DNA of 15,310 nt from JAYVYM01 sp046593925 (lineage in GTDB: Bacteria > Actinomycetota > Actinomycetes > Mycobacteriales > SCTD01). This document shows positions 6,541-12,936 of the stretch, one piece after another (position 1 is the first letter of the stretch; each line of letters opens with the position of its first letter). Where the stretch lies: positions 1 to 15,310 of the forward strand of contig JBKJQN010000086.1 in NCBI GenBank assembly GCA_046593925.1, written 5' to 3'. The position numbers and the translations under genes are program-made. Below the pieces are notes generated by a model. The model was not told the DNA's origin and made no database searches. It saw nothing but the letters and a program-made list of their open reading frames with translations.

Positions 6541-7779
6541 ATGATGACAGGCGACCAGCGTGACGGTGCTGAGGCCAAGGACTGGGCCGAGCGCCGTAGG
6601 CAGGATCTGGCGGAGGCGGAGGTGCTGGTCGGGCCGGGCTTTCTGTACCGACCCGAGGAGCTGCTGGTAGCCGTGCCCCCGGGCAGTGGGCACGCGGAAC
6701 GTGTCCTGCGGCTGCTCGACGGCCGCACGGACGGCTACAGCCGGTATGACGAGCAGCTCCAGGCACTGGACCTGGGAGTACGTAGCCTCCACCTCGACCC
6801 TGCCGTCGACCTGCCGGCTCTGCTCCGCGAACTCGCCGCCGAACCTCTGACGGACGAAGGTCCCCTGCGCGTCGCACCCAACACGGTGCTGGCTGGCGAG
6901 CCGCCGTACATGGGTGGGCCGGGTGGGCCCCCGCGGCGGTCCAGCCCGTCGAAGGACGGCATGAGGGAGACGGGCCAGGAGCCCGAGCCGGGCCTCGCCG
7001 TCCTCGACACGGGATGGTCGACCGACCTACCTGATCTGCACCCCGGCCTGCTCGCCGCGCTGCGTGCTGACCAGGCGGACGTCGACCTGCTCGACCTCGA
7101 CGGGCGGGCGGGCCTGGACACCGAGGCCGGGCACGGCACCTTCATCTGCGGGCTGGTGCGCCGGCTCGCACCAGGCCTCGGCATCGCCGCGGAGCAGGTC
7201 CTGACCCCGCAGGGGTGGGGGGACGACCGCACGGTCTCCGTGCGGCTCGCTACCCAGCAGCTGCCCGTCATCAACTTGTCGCTGGGTGGTTACACGCCGG
7301 ACGACATGCCGCCGCTCGCCCTCGAACGGGCCCTGCATGCGCTAGGTCGCGACAGGGTCGTCGTTGCCGCGGCGGGCAACCACGGATCGCAGCGGCCCTT
7401 CTGGCCGGCGGCGTCAAAGCACGTGCTGGCCGTGGCTGCACTCGACACCACCGGGGTTGACCCGAGCGCTGCAGGCTTCAGCAACCGCGGGCCGTGGGTC
7501 GACGTCTGCGCACCGGGGGTCCACGTGAAGAGCACGTTCGTACGAGGCAGTCAGGACGCGGGCGCCGGCCGGCAGGAGTTCGACGGCTGGGCTTGCTGGA
7601 GCGGCACGTCTTTTGCGGCCCCGATCATCGCCGCGGCGGTGGCGGCCGCTGTGCTGCGCGGAGCGTCCCCGCGGGCGGCGGCCGCCGGCCTGCTGTCGAC
7701 CCTGTCGACCCTGCCGGGTCTCGAGGACTTCGGCGTCTGGTACGACCCGGGCGTCGACCTGCTCTGCCACGAGCACTGA
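6541..7779 (+). CDS. S8 (subtilisin) family serine peptidase, cytoplasmic
   Basis: This 412-residue peptidase carries a complete subtilisin triad: Asp156 in AVLDTG, His198 in GHGTFICG, Ser357 in SGTSFAAP, and the oxyanion Asn280 in AAAGNHGS. There is no signal peptide or membrane segment, so it should act inside the cell, unlike most secreted subtilases. Residues 1-145 form a separate N-terminal region with FLYRPEELLVAV and a Gly/Pro-rich linker near 120-148; it may be a propeptide or a targeting domain. ATGATG lies 5 to 8 nt after AAGGAG, fixing the start. It is 38 bp downstream of the kinase-like gene and is probably in the same operon. It could mature a modified product of this operon, or be a partner of the converging CHAT protease. 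Confidence 0.93.
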   Translation: MMTGDQRDGAEAKDWAERRRQDLAEAEVLVGPGFLYRPEELLVAVPPGSGHAERVLRLLDGRTDGYSRYDEQLQALDLGVRSLHLDPAVDLPALLRELAAEPLTDEGPLRVAPNTVLAGEPPYMGGPGGPPRRSSPSKDGMRETGQEPEPGLAVLDTGWSTDLPDLHPGLLAALRADQADVDLLDLDGRAGLDTEAGHGTFICGLVRRLAPGLGIAAEQVLTPQGWGDDRTVSVRLATQQLPVINLSLGGYTPDDMPPLALERALHALGRDRVVVAAAGNHGSQRPFWPAASKHVLAVAALDTTGVDPSAAGFSNRGPWVDVCAPGVHVKSTFVRGSQDAGAGRQEFDGWACWSGTSFAAPIIAAAVAAAVLRGASPRAAAAGLLSTLSTLPGLEDFGVWYDPGVDLLCHEH

Positions 7780-7790
7780 AGGTGGCGCTC

Positions 7791-10469
7791 TCACGCACCC
7801 AGGCAGACGAATCCGCCGGCCGCAGCGACCGCCGCCGGCTCGTGACGCGGGAGCGCGGACTGGGCCGCGGCGAGCGCAACCGCGACGTCGTCGGTCAGCG
7901 CGAGCCGCGCGTGCAGGTCAAGCATGAGGTCCCGGCTGGCCCGGTCCGGCACCGGGACGACGGTGGCGACGAGCGTGCGTGTGCCCAAGGAGAGGAGCGC
8001 GCCGGCCAGGCTGAGCACCTCCTCGCCGGCGTGCGCCACGCCGACTCCTGACTGGCAGACCGGCAGGACGACCAATCCGGGTACGCGTGGGAGCTGCTCG
8101 AGGTCGTAGACGGTGAGCGGGCCGTCAGCCAGTTCGACCGACGAGAAGAGGGCGTTATCGGTACGCAGCCTTCCGTGGGCCGCGATGTGCGCCCACCGGG
8201 ACTCGCCCAGCGCGGCGAGCACGTCGCTGACCGTCGCCGCGGGGCCCATCCGACACACCGCCTCGGGGTGGGTTGACGCCAGCTCTGCCACCTCGTCGCA
8301 GGCTGCCGGCAGTCGGGGGCCGGCCACGAGCAGGCCACGGCCGCGGGTACCCGTCGCGGCGAGGGCGCTGGCCCGGTGCCACACCGTCGCCGATGGTGCC
8401 ACGGTCACTGGCCGTCCGCGTAGCGATGGCAGCAGGGCCCACGGCACCGCGTGGAGGGCAGCCGTCGGGACCATCACGACGGGCCGGTCACCGACCTCCG
8501 TACGTAGCGGATCGAGGAGCAGTGCATCCAGGTCGGTCGACGCAGCGACCGCCGCAGCCAGCGCGGCCTGCATGGCGGGCACCGACCCGCGGTTGGCAGC
8601 GAGCCTGCGAAGGGCGAAGTGCACCGCGTCAAGGAGGCGCCCGGCCTGCTGACGAGGACCGAGCGCGTGCAATGCCACCCGCCGCGACGTCACTGTCACG
8701 GCATGCAGGTTGTCGTCGACAACGAGGTGGGCGACGAGTGCCCGGTCTGCGAGCAGGTGTCGCAGCGCGCCCGGGGAGACCGTGCCGCCGGCCCCCCCGC
8801 CGGGTGTCTCGACCCGGCGGCTGGCGACGCGAACCTCGCGCTCGAGCGTCGCCTGGCGCGCGCGCAGCCCAGCAGTCGGTTCACCCGAGCCCAGCGCCGA
8901 CTCCAGGGCGGCGCTGTTCTGCCGAAGCCGGCCGAGGATGGCGGCGAGCTGGCCGTCGGACGGCGGGGTCACCGGCCGCAGCCGAGCCGTGCCGGCCCGG
9001 TACCGCTCGGACCACAGCAGTACGCGCTCAGGGTTGCGGTCTCGCAGGGCGGACTGCAGGCCGAGCCGGGCCAGCGCGTCCGCGTGGGAGGAGGCCCGTA
9101 CGCGAAGCTCGGTGGCGCCGAGGCTGGCGCGGTGCTCGTCCACCGCGCGCAGTCCGGCCCGCAGCGCCGAGTCGACCGAGCGGCGCGTTCCGGTGACCTG
9201 CCGGAGCAGCGCCTCCGCATACCAGGCGCGAACGCGCAGTTCGACGACACCTCGCCGGGCCGCGGTAGCCCGCTGCAGCTGCAGGCGGGCCCGCCCCGGC
9301 TGCGCGCTGCTGATGGCCGCCTCGGCGGCGATCAGGCGGCCGTCGAGAGCGAGCACCCGCCAGCCCGCCGCCTGCAGGGCGTCAGCGGTACGTACCGCGG
9401 CAGCGACATCTATCGGCTCGCCCGCGATCGATGCGGCCCGCAGGGCGACGAAGCGGGCGACCAGGGCCCACCCCGTCCGGCGCTGAGAGTCGAAGCGTCG
9501 CCGCGCCTGTTCCGCGAGGTTCTTCGCGCCCGCGGCGTCATGGCCGGCCAGTGCGCATTGGGCTTGGAGCAGAAGGGCCTCCGGCAAGTAGGTCTCGCGC
9601 AGCAGAAGACGCAGGCCATCCGCCGCCTCGTCGGCGCAGGCTCGGGCCTCGTCCACGAGGCCGGCCGAGAGCAGGACCTCGGCGCGGTCGACAAGAAGTT
9701 CGGGTACCGGCACCCCGAGAGCGGCGTAGTGGGCGGCCGTGGCGTCGTAGTAGGCCAGTGCAGCCCGCACGTCACCGCGTCGGGCGGACACGAAGCCCAG
9801 TCCCCACGCGGCGTTTGCGCCGAGCAGGTCGAGATTTAGCCGCGCATTCAGGGTGAGGGCCCGGTTGAAGTCGTCCGCGGCATCGTTCAGGTCGCCCCGG
9901 TCCGCCAGAAGGGTTCCCCGGTTGACCCGTAGTCGGGCCTCCCAGACCAGGTCGCCGGCGTCACGCAGCGCCGGAAGTGCTTGGCGGAAGTCCTCGAGGG
10001 CCTGCTCCAGTTGTCCGGTGCGCTGGCGCAGGAGGGCGCGCTGGGCCCGGAGCCGAGCCGCGGGCAGCCCCGTGAGCGCGTCCGTCGCGACCTCAGCCGC
10101 ACGCAGGGCCGCGACCACCCTGCCCCGGTCGAGCAACACGAAGGCCAGGCTCATCCGAGCCTCCGCTGCGAGCTCGGACTCACCCGCCGTCTGCGCCGTC
10201 CGCACCGCCGCGCGCAGCGACTTCAGCGCCGCGGGCAGGTCGCCTTCGGCGCGCTTGGCCAGCCCGAGCGCCCGCATTGCCATGCTCACGGCTGCGGCGT
10301 TGCCTGCGTGCTTGGCCGCGGCAGCCGCCGCCCGCGCCGCAAGCGCCGCCGCATGCGGATCCGCGTCCACGAGCGCCAGCGCACGTGCCGCTTGATCGGC
10401 ACTGTCTCGCTTGAGGTCCAGGATCGGGTGTGCAGCGGCGGTCGGCGGGACGGAGCGGCTGCGAGGCAC
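7791..10469 (-). CDS. TPR-repeat CHAT-domain (caspase-like) protease
   Basis: An 892-residue protein. Residues from about 35 to 470 are Ala/Leu/Arg-rich helical pairs typical of tetratricopeptide repeats (for example ALEDFRQALPALRDAGDLVW and ALAYYDATAAHYAALG). Residues from about 570 to 892 form a CHAT domain, a caspase-clan cysteine protease. The dyad is present: His765 in AHIAAHGRL and Cys805 in VVLPVCQSG. The TPR part probably senses or recruits a partner, and the CHAT part cleaves proteins. It is the last gene of the sigma factor operon, 15 bp after the preceding stop, and converges on the S8 peptidase with 11 bp between stops. The GTG start at 10469 has no clear ribosome site, so coupling to the gene before it is likely. 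Confidence 0.92.
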   Translation of the reverse strand: MPRSRSVPPTAAAHPILDLKRDSADQAARALALVDADPHAAALAARAAAAAAKHAGNAAAVSMAMRALGLAKRAEGDLPAALKSLRAAVRTAQTAGESELAAEARMSLAFVLLDRGRVVAALRAAEVATDALTGLPAARLRAQRALLRQRTGQLEQALEDFRQALPALRDAGDLVWEARLRVNRGTLLADRGDLNDAADDFNRALTLNARLNLDLLGANAAWGLGFVSARRGDVRAALAYYDATAAHYAALGVPVPELLVDRAEVLLSAGLVDEARACADEAADGLRLLLRETYLPEALLLQAQCALAGHDAAGAKNLAEQARRRFDSQRRTGWALVARFVALRAASIAGEPIDVAAAVRTADALQAAGWRVLALDGRLIAAEAAISSAQPGRARLQLQRATAARRGVVELRVRAWYAEALLRQVTGTRRSVDSALRAGLRAVDEHRASLGATELRVRASSHADALARLGLQSALRDRNPERVLLWSERYRAGTARLRPVTPPSDGQLAAILGRLRQNSAALESALGSGEPTAGLRARQATLEREVRVASRRVETPGGGAGGTVSPGALRHLLADRALVAHLVVDDNLHAVTVTSRRVALHALGPRQQAGRLLDAVHFALRRLAANRGSVPAMQAALAAAVAASTDLDALLLDPLRTEVGDRPVVMVPTAALHAVPWALLPSLRGRPVTVAPSATVWHRASALAATGTRGRGLLVAGPRLPAACDEVAELASTHPEAVCRMGPAATVSDVLAALGESRWAHIAAHGRLRTDNALFSSVELADGPLTVYDLEQLPRVPGLVVLPVCQSGVGVAHAGEEVLSLAGALLSLGTRTLVATVVPVPDRASRDLMLDLHARLALTDDVAVALAAAQSALPRHEPAAVAAAGGFVCLGA

Positions 10470-10484
10470 GTCAGCGCGCGTCGG

Positions 10485-10955
10485 TCACAGCACAGTCCAC
10501 GGCGTGAGGATAAGCAGGCCGGATGCTGTCGTCACCCTCACGCGTATGCGGTTTCCGACCAGCTCGGCGACGCTGAACAACCCGATGGCGTCGGGCTGCA
10601 CCGGGTCGGCGCGCTGGTCGGTCTCCACGACGACCGAGATAGCGGAAACGCCGACCACCTGTCCGTTCAGGCGGTACCGACCGTCACGTACCTCGACCTG
10701 CAGCTCGAGTCCCATCGCCGGCGCCTCGTACGACAGCAGGCGGACATCGTCGGCGCCCCGGACCCCCGCGAGTGGCTCGGCCAGCATGGTGCTGTCGAGC
10801 ACCAGCACCGCGAGTTCCGCGTCGAGGTCACGGAGGTCGAAGGCCGAACGGGCCAGGTCGAGCACCAGCGGCGGAACGGGATCGGCCTCGCTGGCCACGG
10901 CGCGCAGCCGGGCGACCAGGGCGTCGTCGTCCAGTGCGCTCTCGTCACTGCTCAT
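10485..10955 (-). CDS. Small conserved partner protein between ECF sigma factor and CHAT gene
   Basis: A 156-residue protein of unknown function. The N-terminal half is acidic and helical (ARSAFDLRDLDAELAVLVLD, 35-54). The C-terminal half looks like a beta-sandwich (LELQVEVRDGRYRLNGQVVG, 83-102; GLFSVAELVGNRIRVRV, 125-141) and ends in TPWTVL, resembling carboxypeptidase-regulatory-type folds. From general knowledge, proteins of this shape recur between an ECF sigma gene and a CHAT gene in Actinomycetota; I cannot confirm this by search. The ATG overlaps the sigma factor stop in ATGA, and AAGGAG lies 4 nt upstream. It might control the sigma factor or present a ligand to the CHAT protein, but no anti-sigma motif or membrane segment is visible. 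Confidence 0.85.
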   Translation of the reverse strand: MSSDESALDDDALVARLRAVASEADPVPPLVLDLARSAFDLRDLDAELAVLVLDSTMLAEPLAGVRGADDVRLLSYEAPAMGLELQVEVRDGRYRLNGQVVGVSAISVVVETDQRADPVQPDAIGLFSVAELVGNRIRVRVTTASGLLILTPWTVL

Positions 10956-11554
10956 GACGCTCCTTCCTCGGTGAGGCCCGCGAGCGAGAGGCCGCGGGAC
11001 TGGGCGAGCGCCCTCAGCCGGTCCAGGCAGCGGGAGCGGGTGGGGCCGATGCTGCCGACCGGCATGTCCAGGGCCGCGGACACCTCGGCATAGCTGGGCG
11101 CCGGGTCGGCCATCAGCACCCTGAGCAGCGTCTGGCAGCGCCCGGACAGCCCGCCGAAGCACTCCCACAGCCGGGCGTCGCGCTCCTGCAGGACCAGCCT
11201 GAGGTCCAGCGGGTCGGCGGCGTCCGCCACGTCGTACGGCGCGTCGTCGCCGACCGGCAGCTCCCGGCCGGCCCGCCGCAGCACCCGCAGGCACTCGTGC
11301 CGGGCGGTGGTCGCGAGCCAGCCCGGCAGCCGGTCGGGATCGTCGATGCGGCCCAGGTGCTCGACAAGGCGAAGCCAGGTCGTCTGGACGACGTCCCCGG
11401 CGTCGGCCTCGCCGAGCCGGTGCGCCCTGGCGATCGCCCACAGAAGTGATGTGAAGCGCTCGACGAGATCGTCCCAGGCCGGCGCGCTGCCGCCCTGCGC
11501 CCGCCGCAGCAGGTCCCCTGCGCTCTCACGGTCCGTTGCGGGCGCCTCGGACAC
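10952..11554 (-). CDS. ECF-type sigma-70 family RNA polymerase sigma factor
   Basis: This 200-residue protein has the two-domain layout of ECF sigma factors. Region 2 spans about 12-95 (LLRRAQGGSAPAWDDLVERF; AGDVVQTTWLRLVEHL; LPGWLATTARHECLRVLRR) and region 4 spans about 130-185 (LSGRCQTLLRVLMADPAPSY; MPVGSIGPTRSRCLDRLRAL, the helix-turn-helix). It would direct RNA polymerase to a small set of promoters, plausibly including this cluster. No anti-sigma gene with a membrane segment or zinc motif lies next to it. The GTG start at 11554 is supported by GGGAGGGG 4 to 5 nt upstream. Its stop overlaps the next gene by 4 bp, so sigma factor, partner protein and CHAT protease form one operon. Confidence 0.92.
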   Translation of the reverse strand: MSEAPATDRESAGDLLRRAQGGSAPAWDDLVERFTSLLWAIARAHRLGEADAGDVVQTTWLRLVEHLGRIDDPDRLPGWLATTARHECLRVLRRAGRELPVGDDAPYDVADAADPLDLRLVLQERDARLWECFGGLSGRCQTLLRVLMADPAPSYAEVSAALDMPVGSIGPTRSRCLDRLRALAQSRGLSLAGLTEEGAS

Positions 11555-11630
11555 GCTGCCCCTCCCGGTCCGGCCCCGCGGGACCGGGGGTCGCCATCCT
11601 GCCCCCGCCGGCCGCCGGTCCGCCAGCACC

Positions 11631-11813
11631 TCACGCGACACGCGCCAGCACCCCCGCGGTACGGCCGTCGGGCAGCAGGTCCAGGCCGTCGTCGAAGGCG
11701 ACGACGCCGTTGCAGAGCAGGCTCCAGCCCTGCTCGGTGTGGTCGGCGACGACATGGGCCGCGTCCCGGTCGGGCGCGCAGGCGGGTGGGCAGGGCGGGC
11801 TGTGGGGGCACAT
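11631..11813 (-). CDS. DUF5999 family small protein
   Basis: A 60-residue protein beginning MCPHSPPCPPACAPDRDAAH and continuing EQGWSLLCNGVVAFDD and LLPDGR. This matches the DUF5999 family that I recall from Streptomyces and relatives; its function is unknown. The four cysteines (Cys2, 8, 12, 34) and His4 could bind a metal. The ATG at 11813 has GGAGGGG just upstream, which supports it as a real gene despite its size. It lies 76 bp upstream of the sigma factor gene on the same strand and may be co-transcribed. It is divergent from cysH. Confidence 0.88.
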   Translation of the reverse strand: MCPHSPPCPPACAPDRDAAHVVADHTEQGWSLLCNGVVAFDDGLDLLPDGRTAGVLARVA

Positions 11814-11875
11814 GACCCCTCCTCGTGGCAGTGGTGTCTACCGGGGAGGAGTCCCGAGGCGGCCATCTGATACCT

Positions 11876-11891
11876 CCGGGAAGGAGCCCGG
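11876..11891 (+). promoter_or_regulatory. Small hairpin presenting an AAGGAG ribosome site upstream of cysH
   Basis: CCGGG (11876-11880) and CCCGG (11887-11891) are exact inverse complements and leave AAGGAG in the 6-nt loop. This is the only strong Shine-Dalgarno sequence between the divergent DUF5999 gene and cysH. It sits 4 nt before the GTG of a nine-codon ORF rather than before cysH itself. It could be a translational control element, but the stem is short. Confidence 0.35.
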
Positions 11892-11920
11892 TGGGTCGCG
11901 CGTTGCAGGACACGTGTTGA
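11891..11920 (+). CDS. Putative nine-residue leader ORF ending in Cys, upstream of cysH
   Basis: GTG at 11891 begins a nine-codon frame reading MGRALQDTC, with TGT TGA as the last codons. AAGGAG lies 4 nt upstream, a better ribosome site than any before cysH. The stop is 8 nt before the cysH ATG, which lacks its own Shine-Dalgarno sequence. A short ORF ending in Cys ahead of a cysteine-biosynthesis gene recalls cysteine-responsive attenuators known from mycobacteria, but only one Cys codon is present here. An alternative is that cysH starts at GTG 11914 or TTG 11917 using AGGA at 11907, in which case this ORF is a coincidence. Confidence 0.35.
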   Translation: MGRALQDTC

Positions 11921-11928
11921 CTGAAAAC

Positions 11929-12627
11929 ATGACCGAGAAGGTGCACAACCTCGAAGATCTGGCCGCGCAGGCCGGGCGCGACCTCGAGGGCAGCTCCGCG
12001 CAGGACGTACTCCGCTGGGCCGACGAGACCTTCGGCAGCCGCTTTGTCATCGCGTCGTCCATGGGCGACGGCGTGCTGGCGCACCTCGCGTCGACTGTTG
12101 CCTCCGGCATCGAGGTGCTTTTCCTGGACACCGGCTACCACTTCGCCGAGACGCTCGGCACCCGCGACGCCGTGGCGCAGGTGTACGACGTGACCGTGCG
12201 CACGGTGCTACCGGTCCTCACGGTCGGTCAGCAGGAGGCCGTCTACGGCGGTCAGCTGCTGCAGCGCGACCCCGACGCCTGCTGCGCGATCCGCAAGGTC
12301 GAGCCGCTCACCCGTGGGCTCGCGCCGTACACCGCCTGGGCCTCCGGCATCCGGCGCGACGAGGCCACCACGCGCCGCGAGATCGGGGTGGTGGAGTGGG
12401 ACGCGCCCCGGGCCAAGGTCAAGGTGAACCCGCTCGCGACCTGGACCCAGGAGCAGTACGACGACTACATCGCCGACAACGCCATCCTGGTCAACCCGCT
12501 GCAGTACGACGGCTACCCCTCGATCGGCTGCGCCCCCTGCACCCGACGCGTCGCTCCCGGTGCCGACCCGCGCTCCGGCCGCTGGGCGCAGGTCGACGAC
12601 AAGGTGGAGTGCGGCCTGCACGCCTGA
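11929..12627 (+). CDS. cysH: Assimilatory adenylyl-sulfate (APS) reductase
   Basis: This 232-residue enzyme reduces activated sulfate to sulfite in cysteine biosynthesis. The nucleotide-binding loop is SSMGDG (43-48), followed by VLFLDTGYHFAET (63-75). Iron-sulfur ligands are present as Cys118-Cys119 and Cys201-x2-Cys204, the [4Fe-4S] signature of APS rather than PAPS reductases. The catalytic Cys228 lies in ECGLH at the C-terminus. Length is normal. The ATG has no Shine-Dalgarno sequence of its own; in-frame alternatives are GTG 11914 and TTG 11917, preceded by AGGA. It converges on the zinc ribbon and sulfite reductase genes, which supply the next step of the pathway. The sulfate adenylyltransferase genes are not in the window. 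Confidence 0.95.
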   Translation: MTEKVHNLEDLAAQAGRDLEGSSAQDVLRWADETFGSRFVIASSMGDGVLAHLASTVASGIEVLFLDTGYHFAETLGTRDAVAQVYDVTVRTVLPVLTVGQQEAVYGGQLLQRDPDACCAIRKVEPLTRGLAPYTAWASGIRRDEATTRREIGVVEWDAPRAKVKVNPLATWTQEQYDDYIADNAILVNPLQYDGYPSIGCAPCTRRVAPGADPRSGRWAQVDDKVECGLHA

Positions 12628-12652
12628 GGGCCGTCAGATGCGCCTCGATGCG

Positions 12653-12667
12653 AACGGCAGAGCCGTT
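12653..12667. terminator. Small hairpin after cysH
   Basis: AACGGC (12653-12658) and GCCGTT (12662-12667) form a 6-bp stem with a 3-nt loop, 26 bp after the cysH stop and between two converging genes. There is no U-tract, so this is a weak terminator candidate. The remaining intergenic bases to 12743 are GC-rich with only partial dyads. Confidence 0.3.
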
Positions 12668-12743
12668 GCTGCGCCTTCTTCGACGTGCGCCGGGCGTCTC
12701 GGCCGGCTCCGCGTCAGCCGGGACACGGCCCGGCCAGCCCGGG

Positions 12744-12914
12744 TCAGCGGCCGGTGATGCCCTTGTAGCGGAGTACGAAGACCCGCGTACATGCCTCGCA
12801 CCGCCACTGTGCGCGCCCGGCGGCCGGGTCGTCACGCTCGGCCTTCGCGACCCAGGGGCTGATCGACTCCTCGCCGCAGTACGGGCAGCACATCGGCGCG
12901 GCCCGCTCATTCAT
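12744..12914 (-). CDS. Small zinc-ribbon protein downstream of the sulfite reductase
   Basis: A 56-residue protein with two CxxC pairs: CPYC (Cys10 and Cys13) and CEAC (Cys39 and Cys42), separated by about 25 residues. This is the layout of a four-cysteine zinc ribbon or rubredoxin-like knuckle. The tail RVFVLRYKGITGR is basic and beta-like. It begins 22 bp after the sulfite reductase stop on the same strand and is probably co-transcribed. There is no clear ribosome site. ATG 12914 gives 56 residues, while ATG 12893 would give 49 and keep both Cys pairs. It may help metal or cofactor handling for sulfite reduction, but function is unknown. Confidence 0.75.
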   Translation of the reverse strand: MNERAAPMCCPYCGEESISPWVAKAERDDPAAGRAQWRCEACTRVFVLRYKGITGR

Positions 12915-12936
12915 CGGGCCGCGCCGGGCCACGCGC

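Noticed and set aside
6524..6544. Six-codon ORF (MMKEQR) overlapping the start of the S8 peptidase.
   Set aside because: It arises from the ATGATG and AAGGAG bases that form the peptidase ribosome site; there is no sign of function.
11825..11920. Longer 31-codon leader ORF upstream of cysH starting at GTG 11825.
   Set aside because: It is the same frame as the nine-codon ORF but lacks a good ribosome site at its own start; the internal GTG after AAGGAG is better supported.
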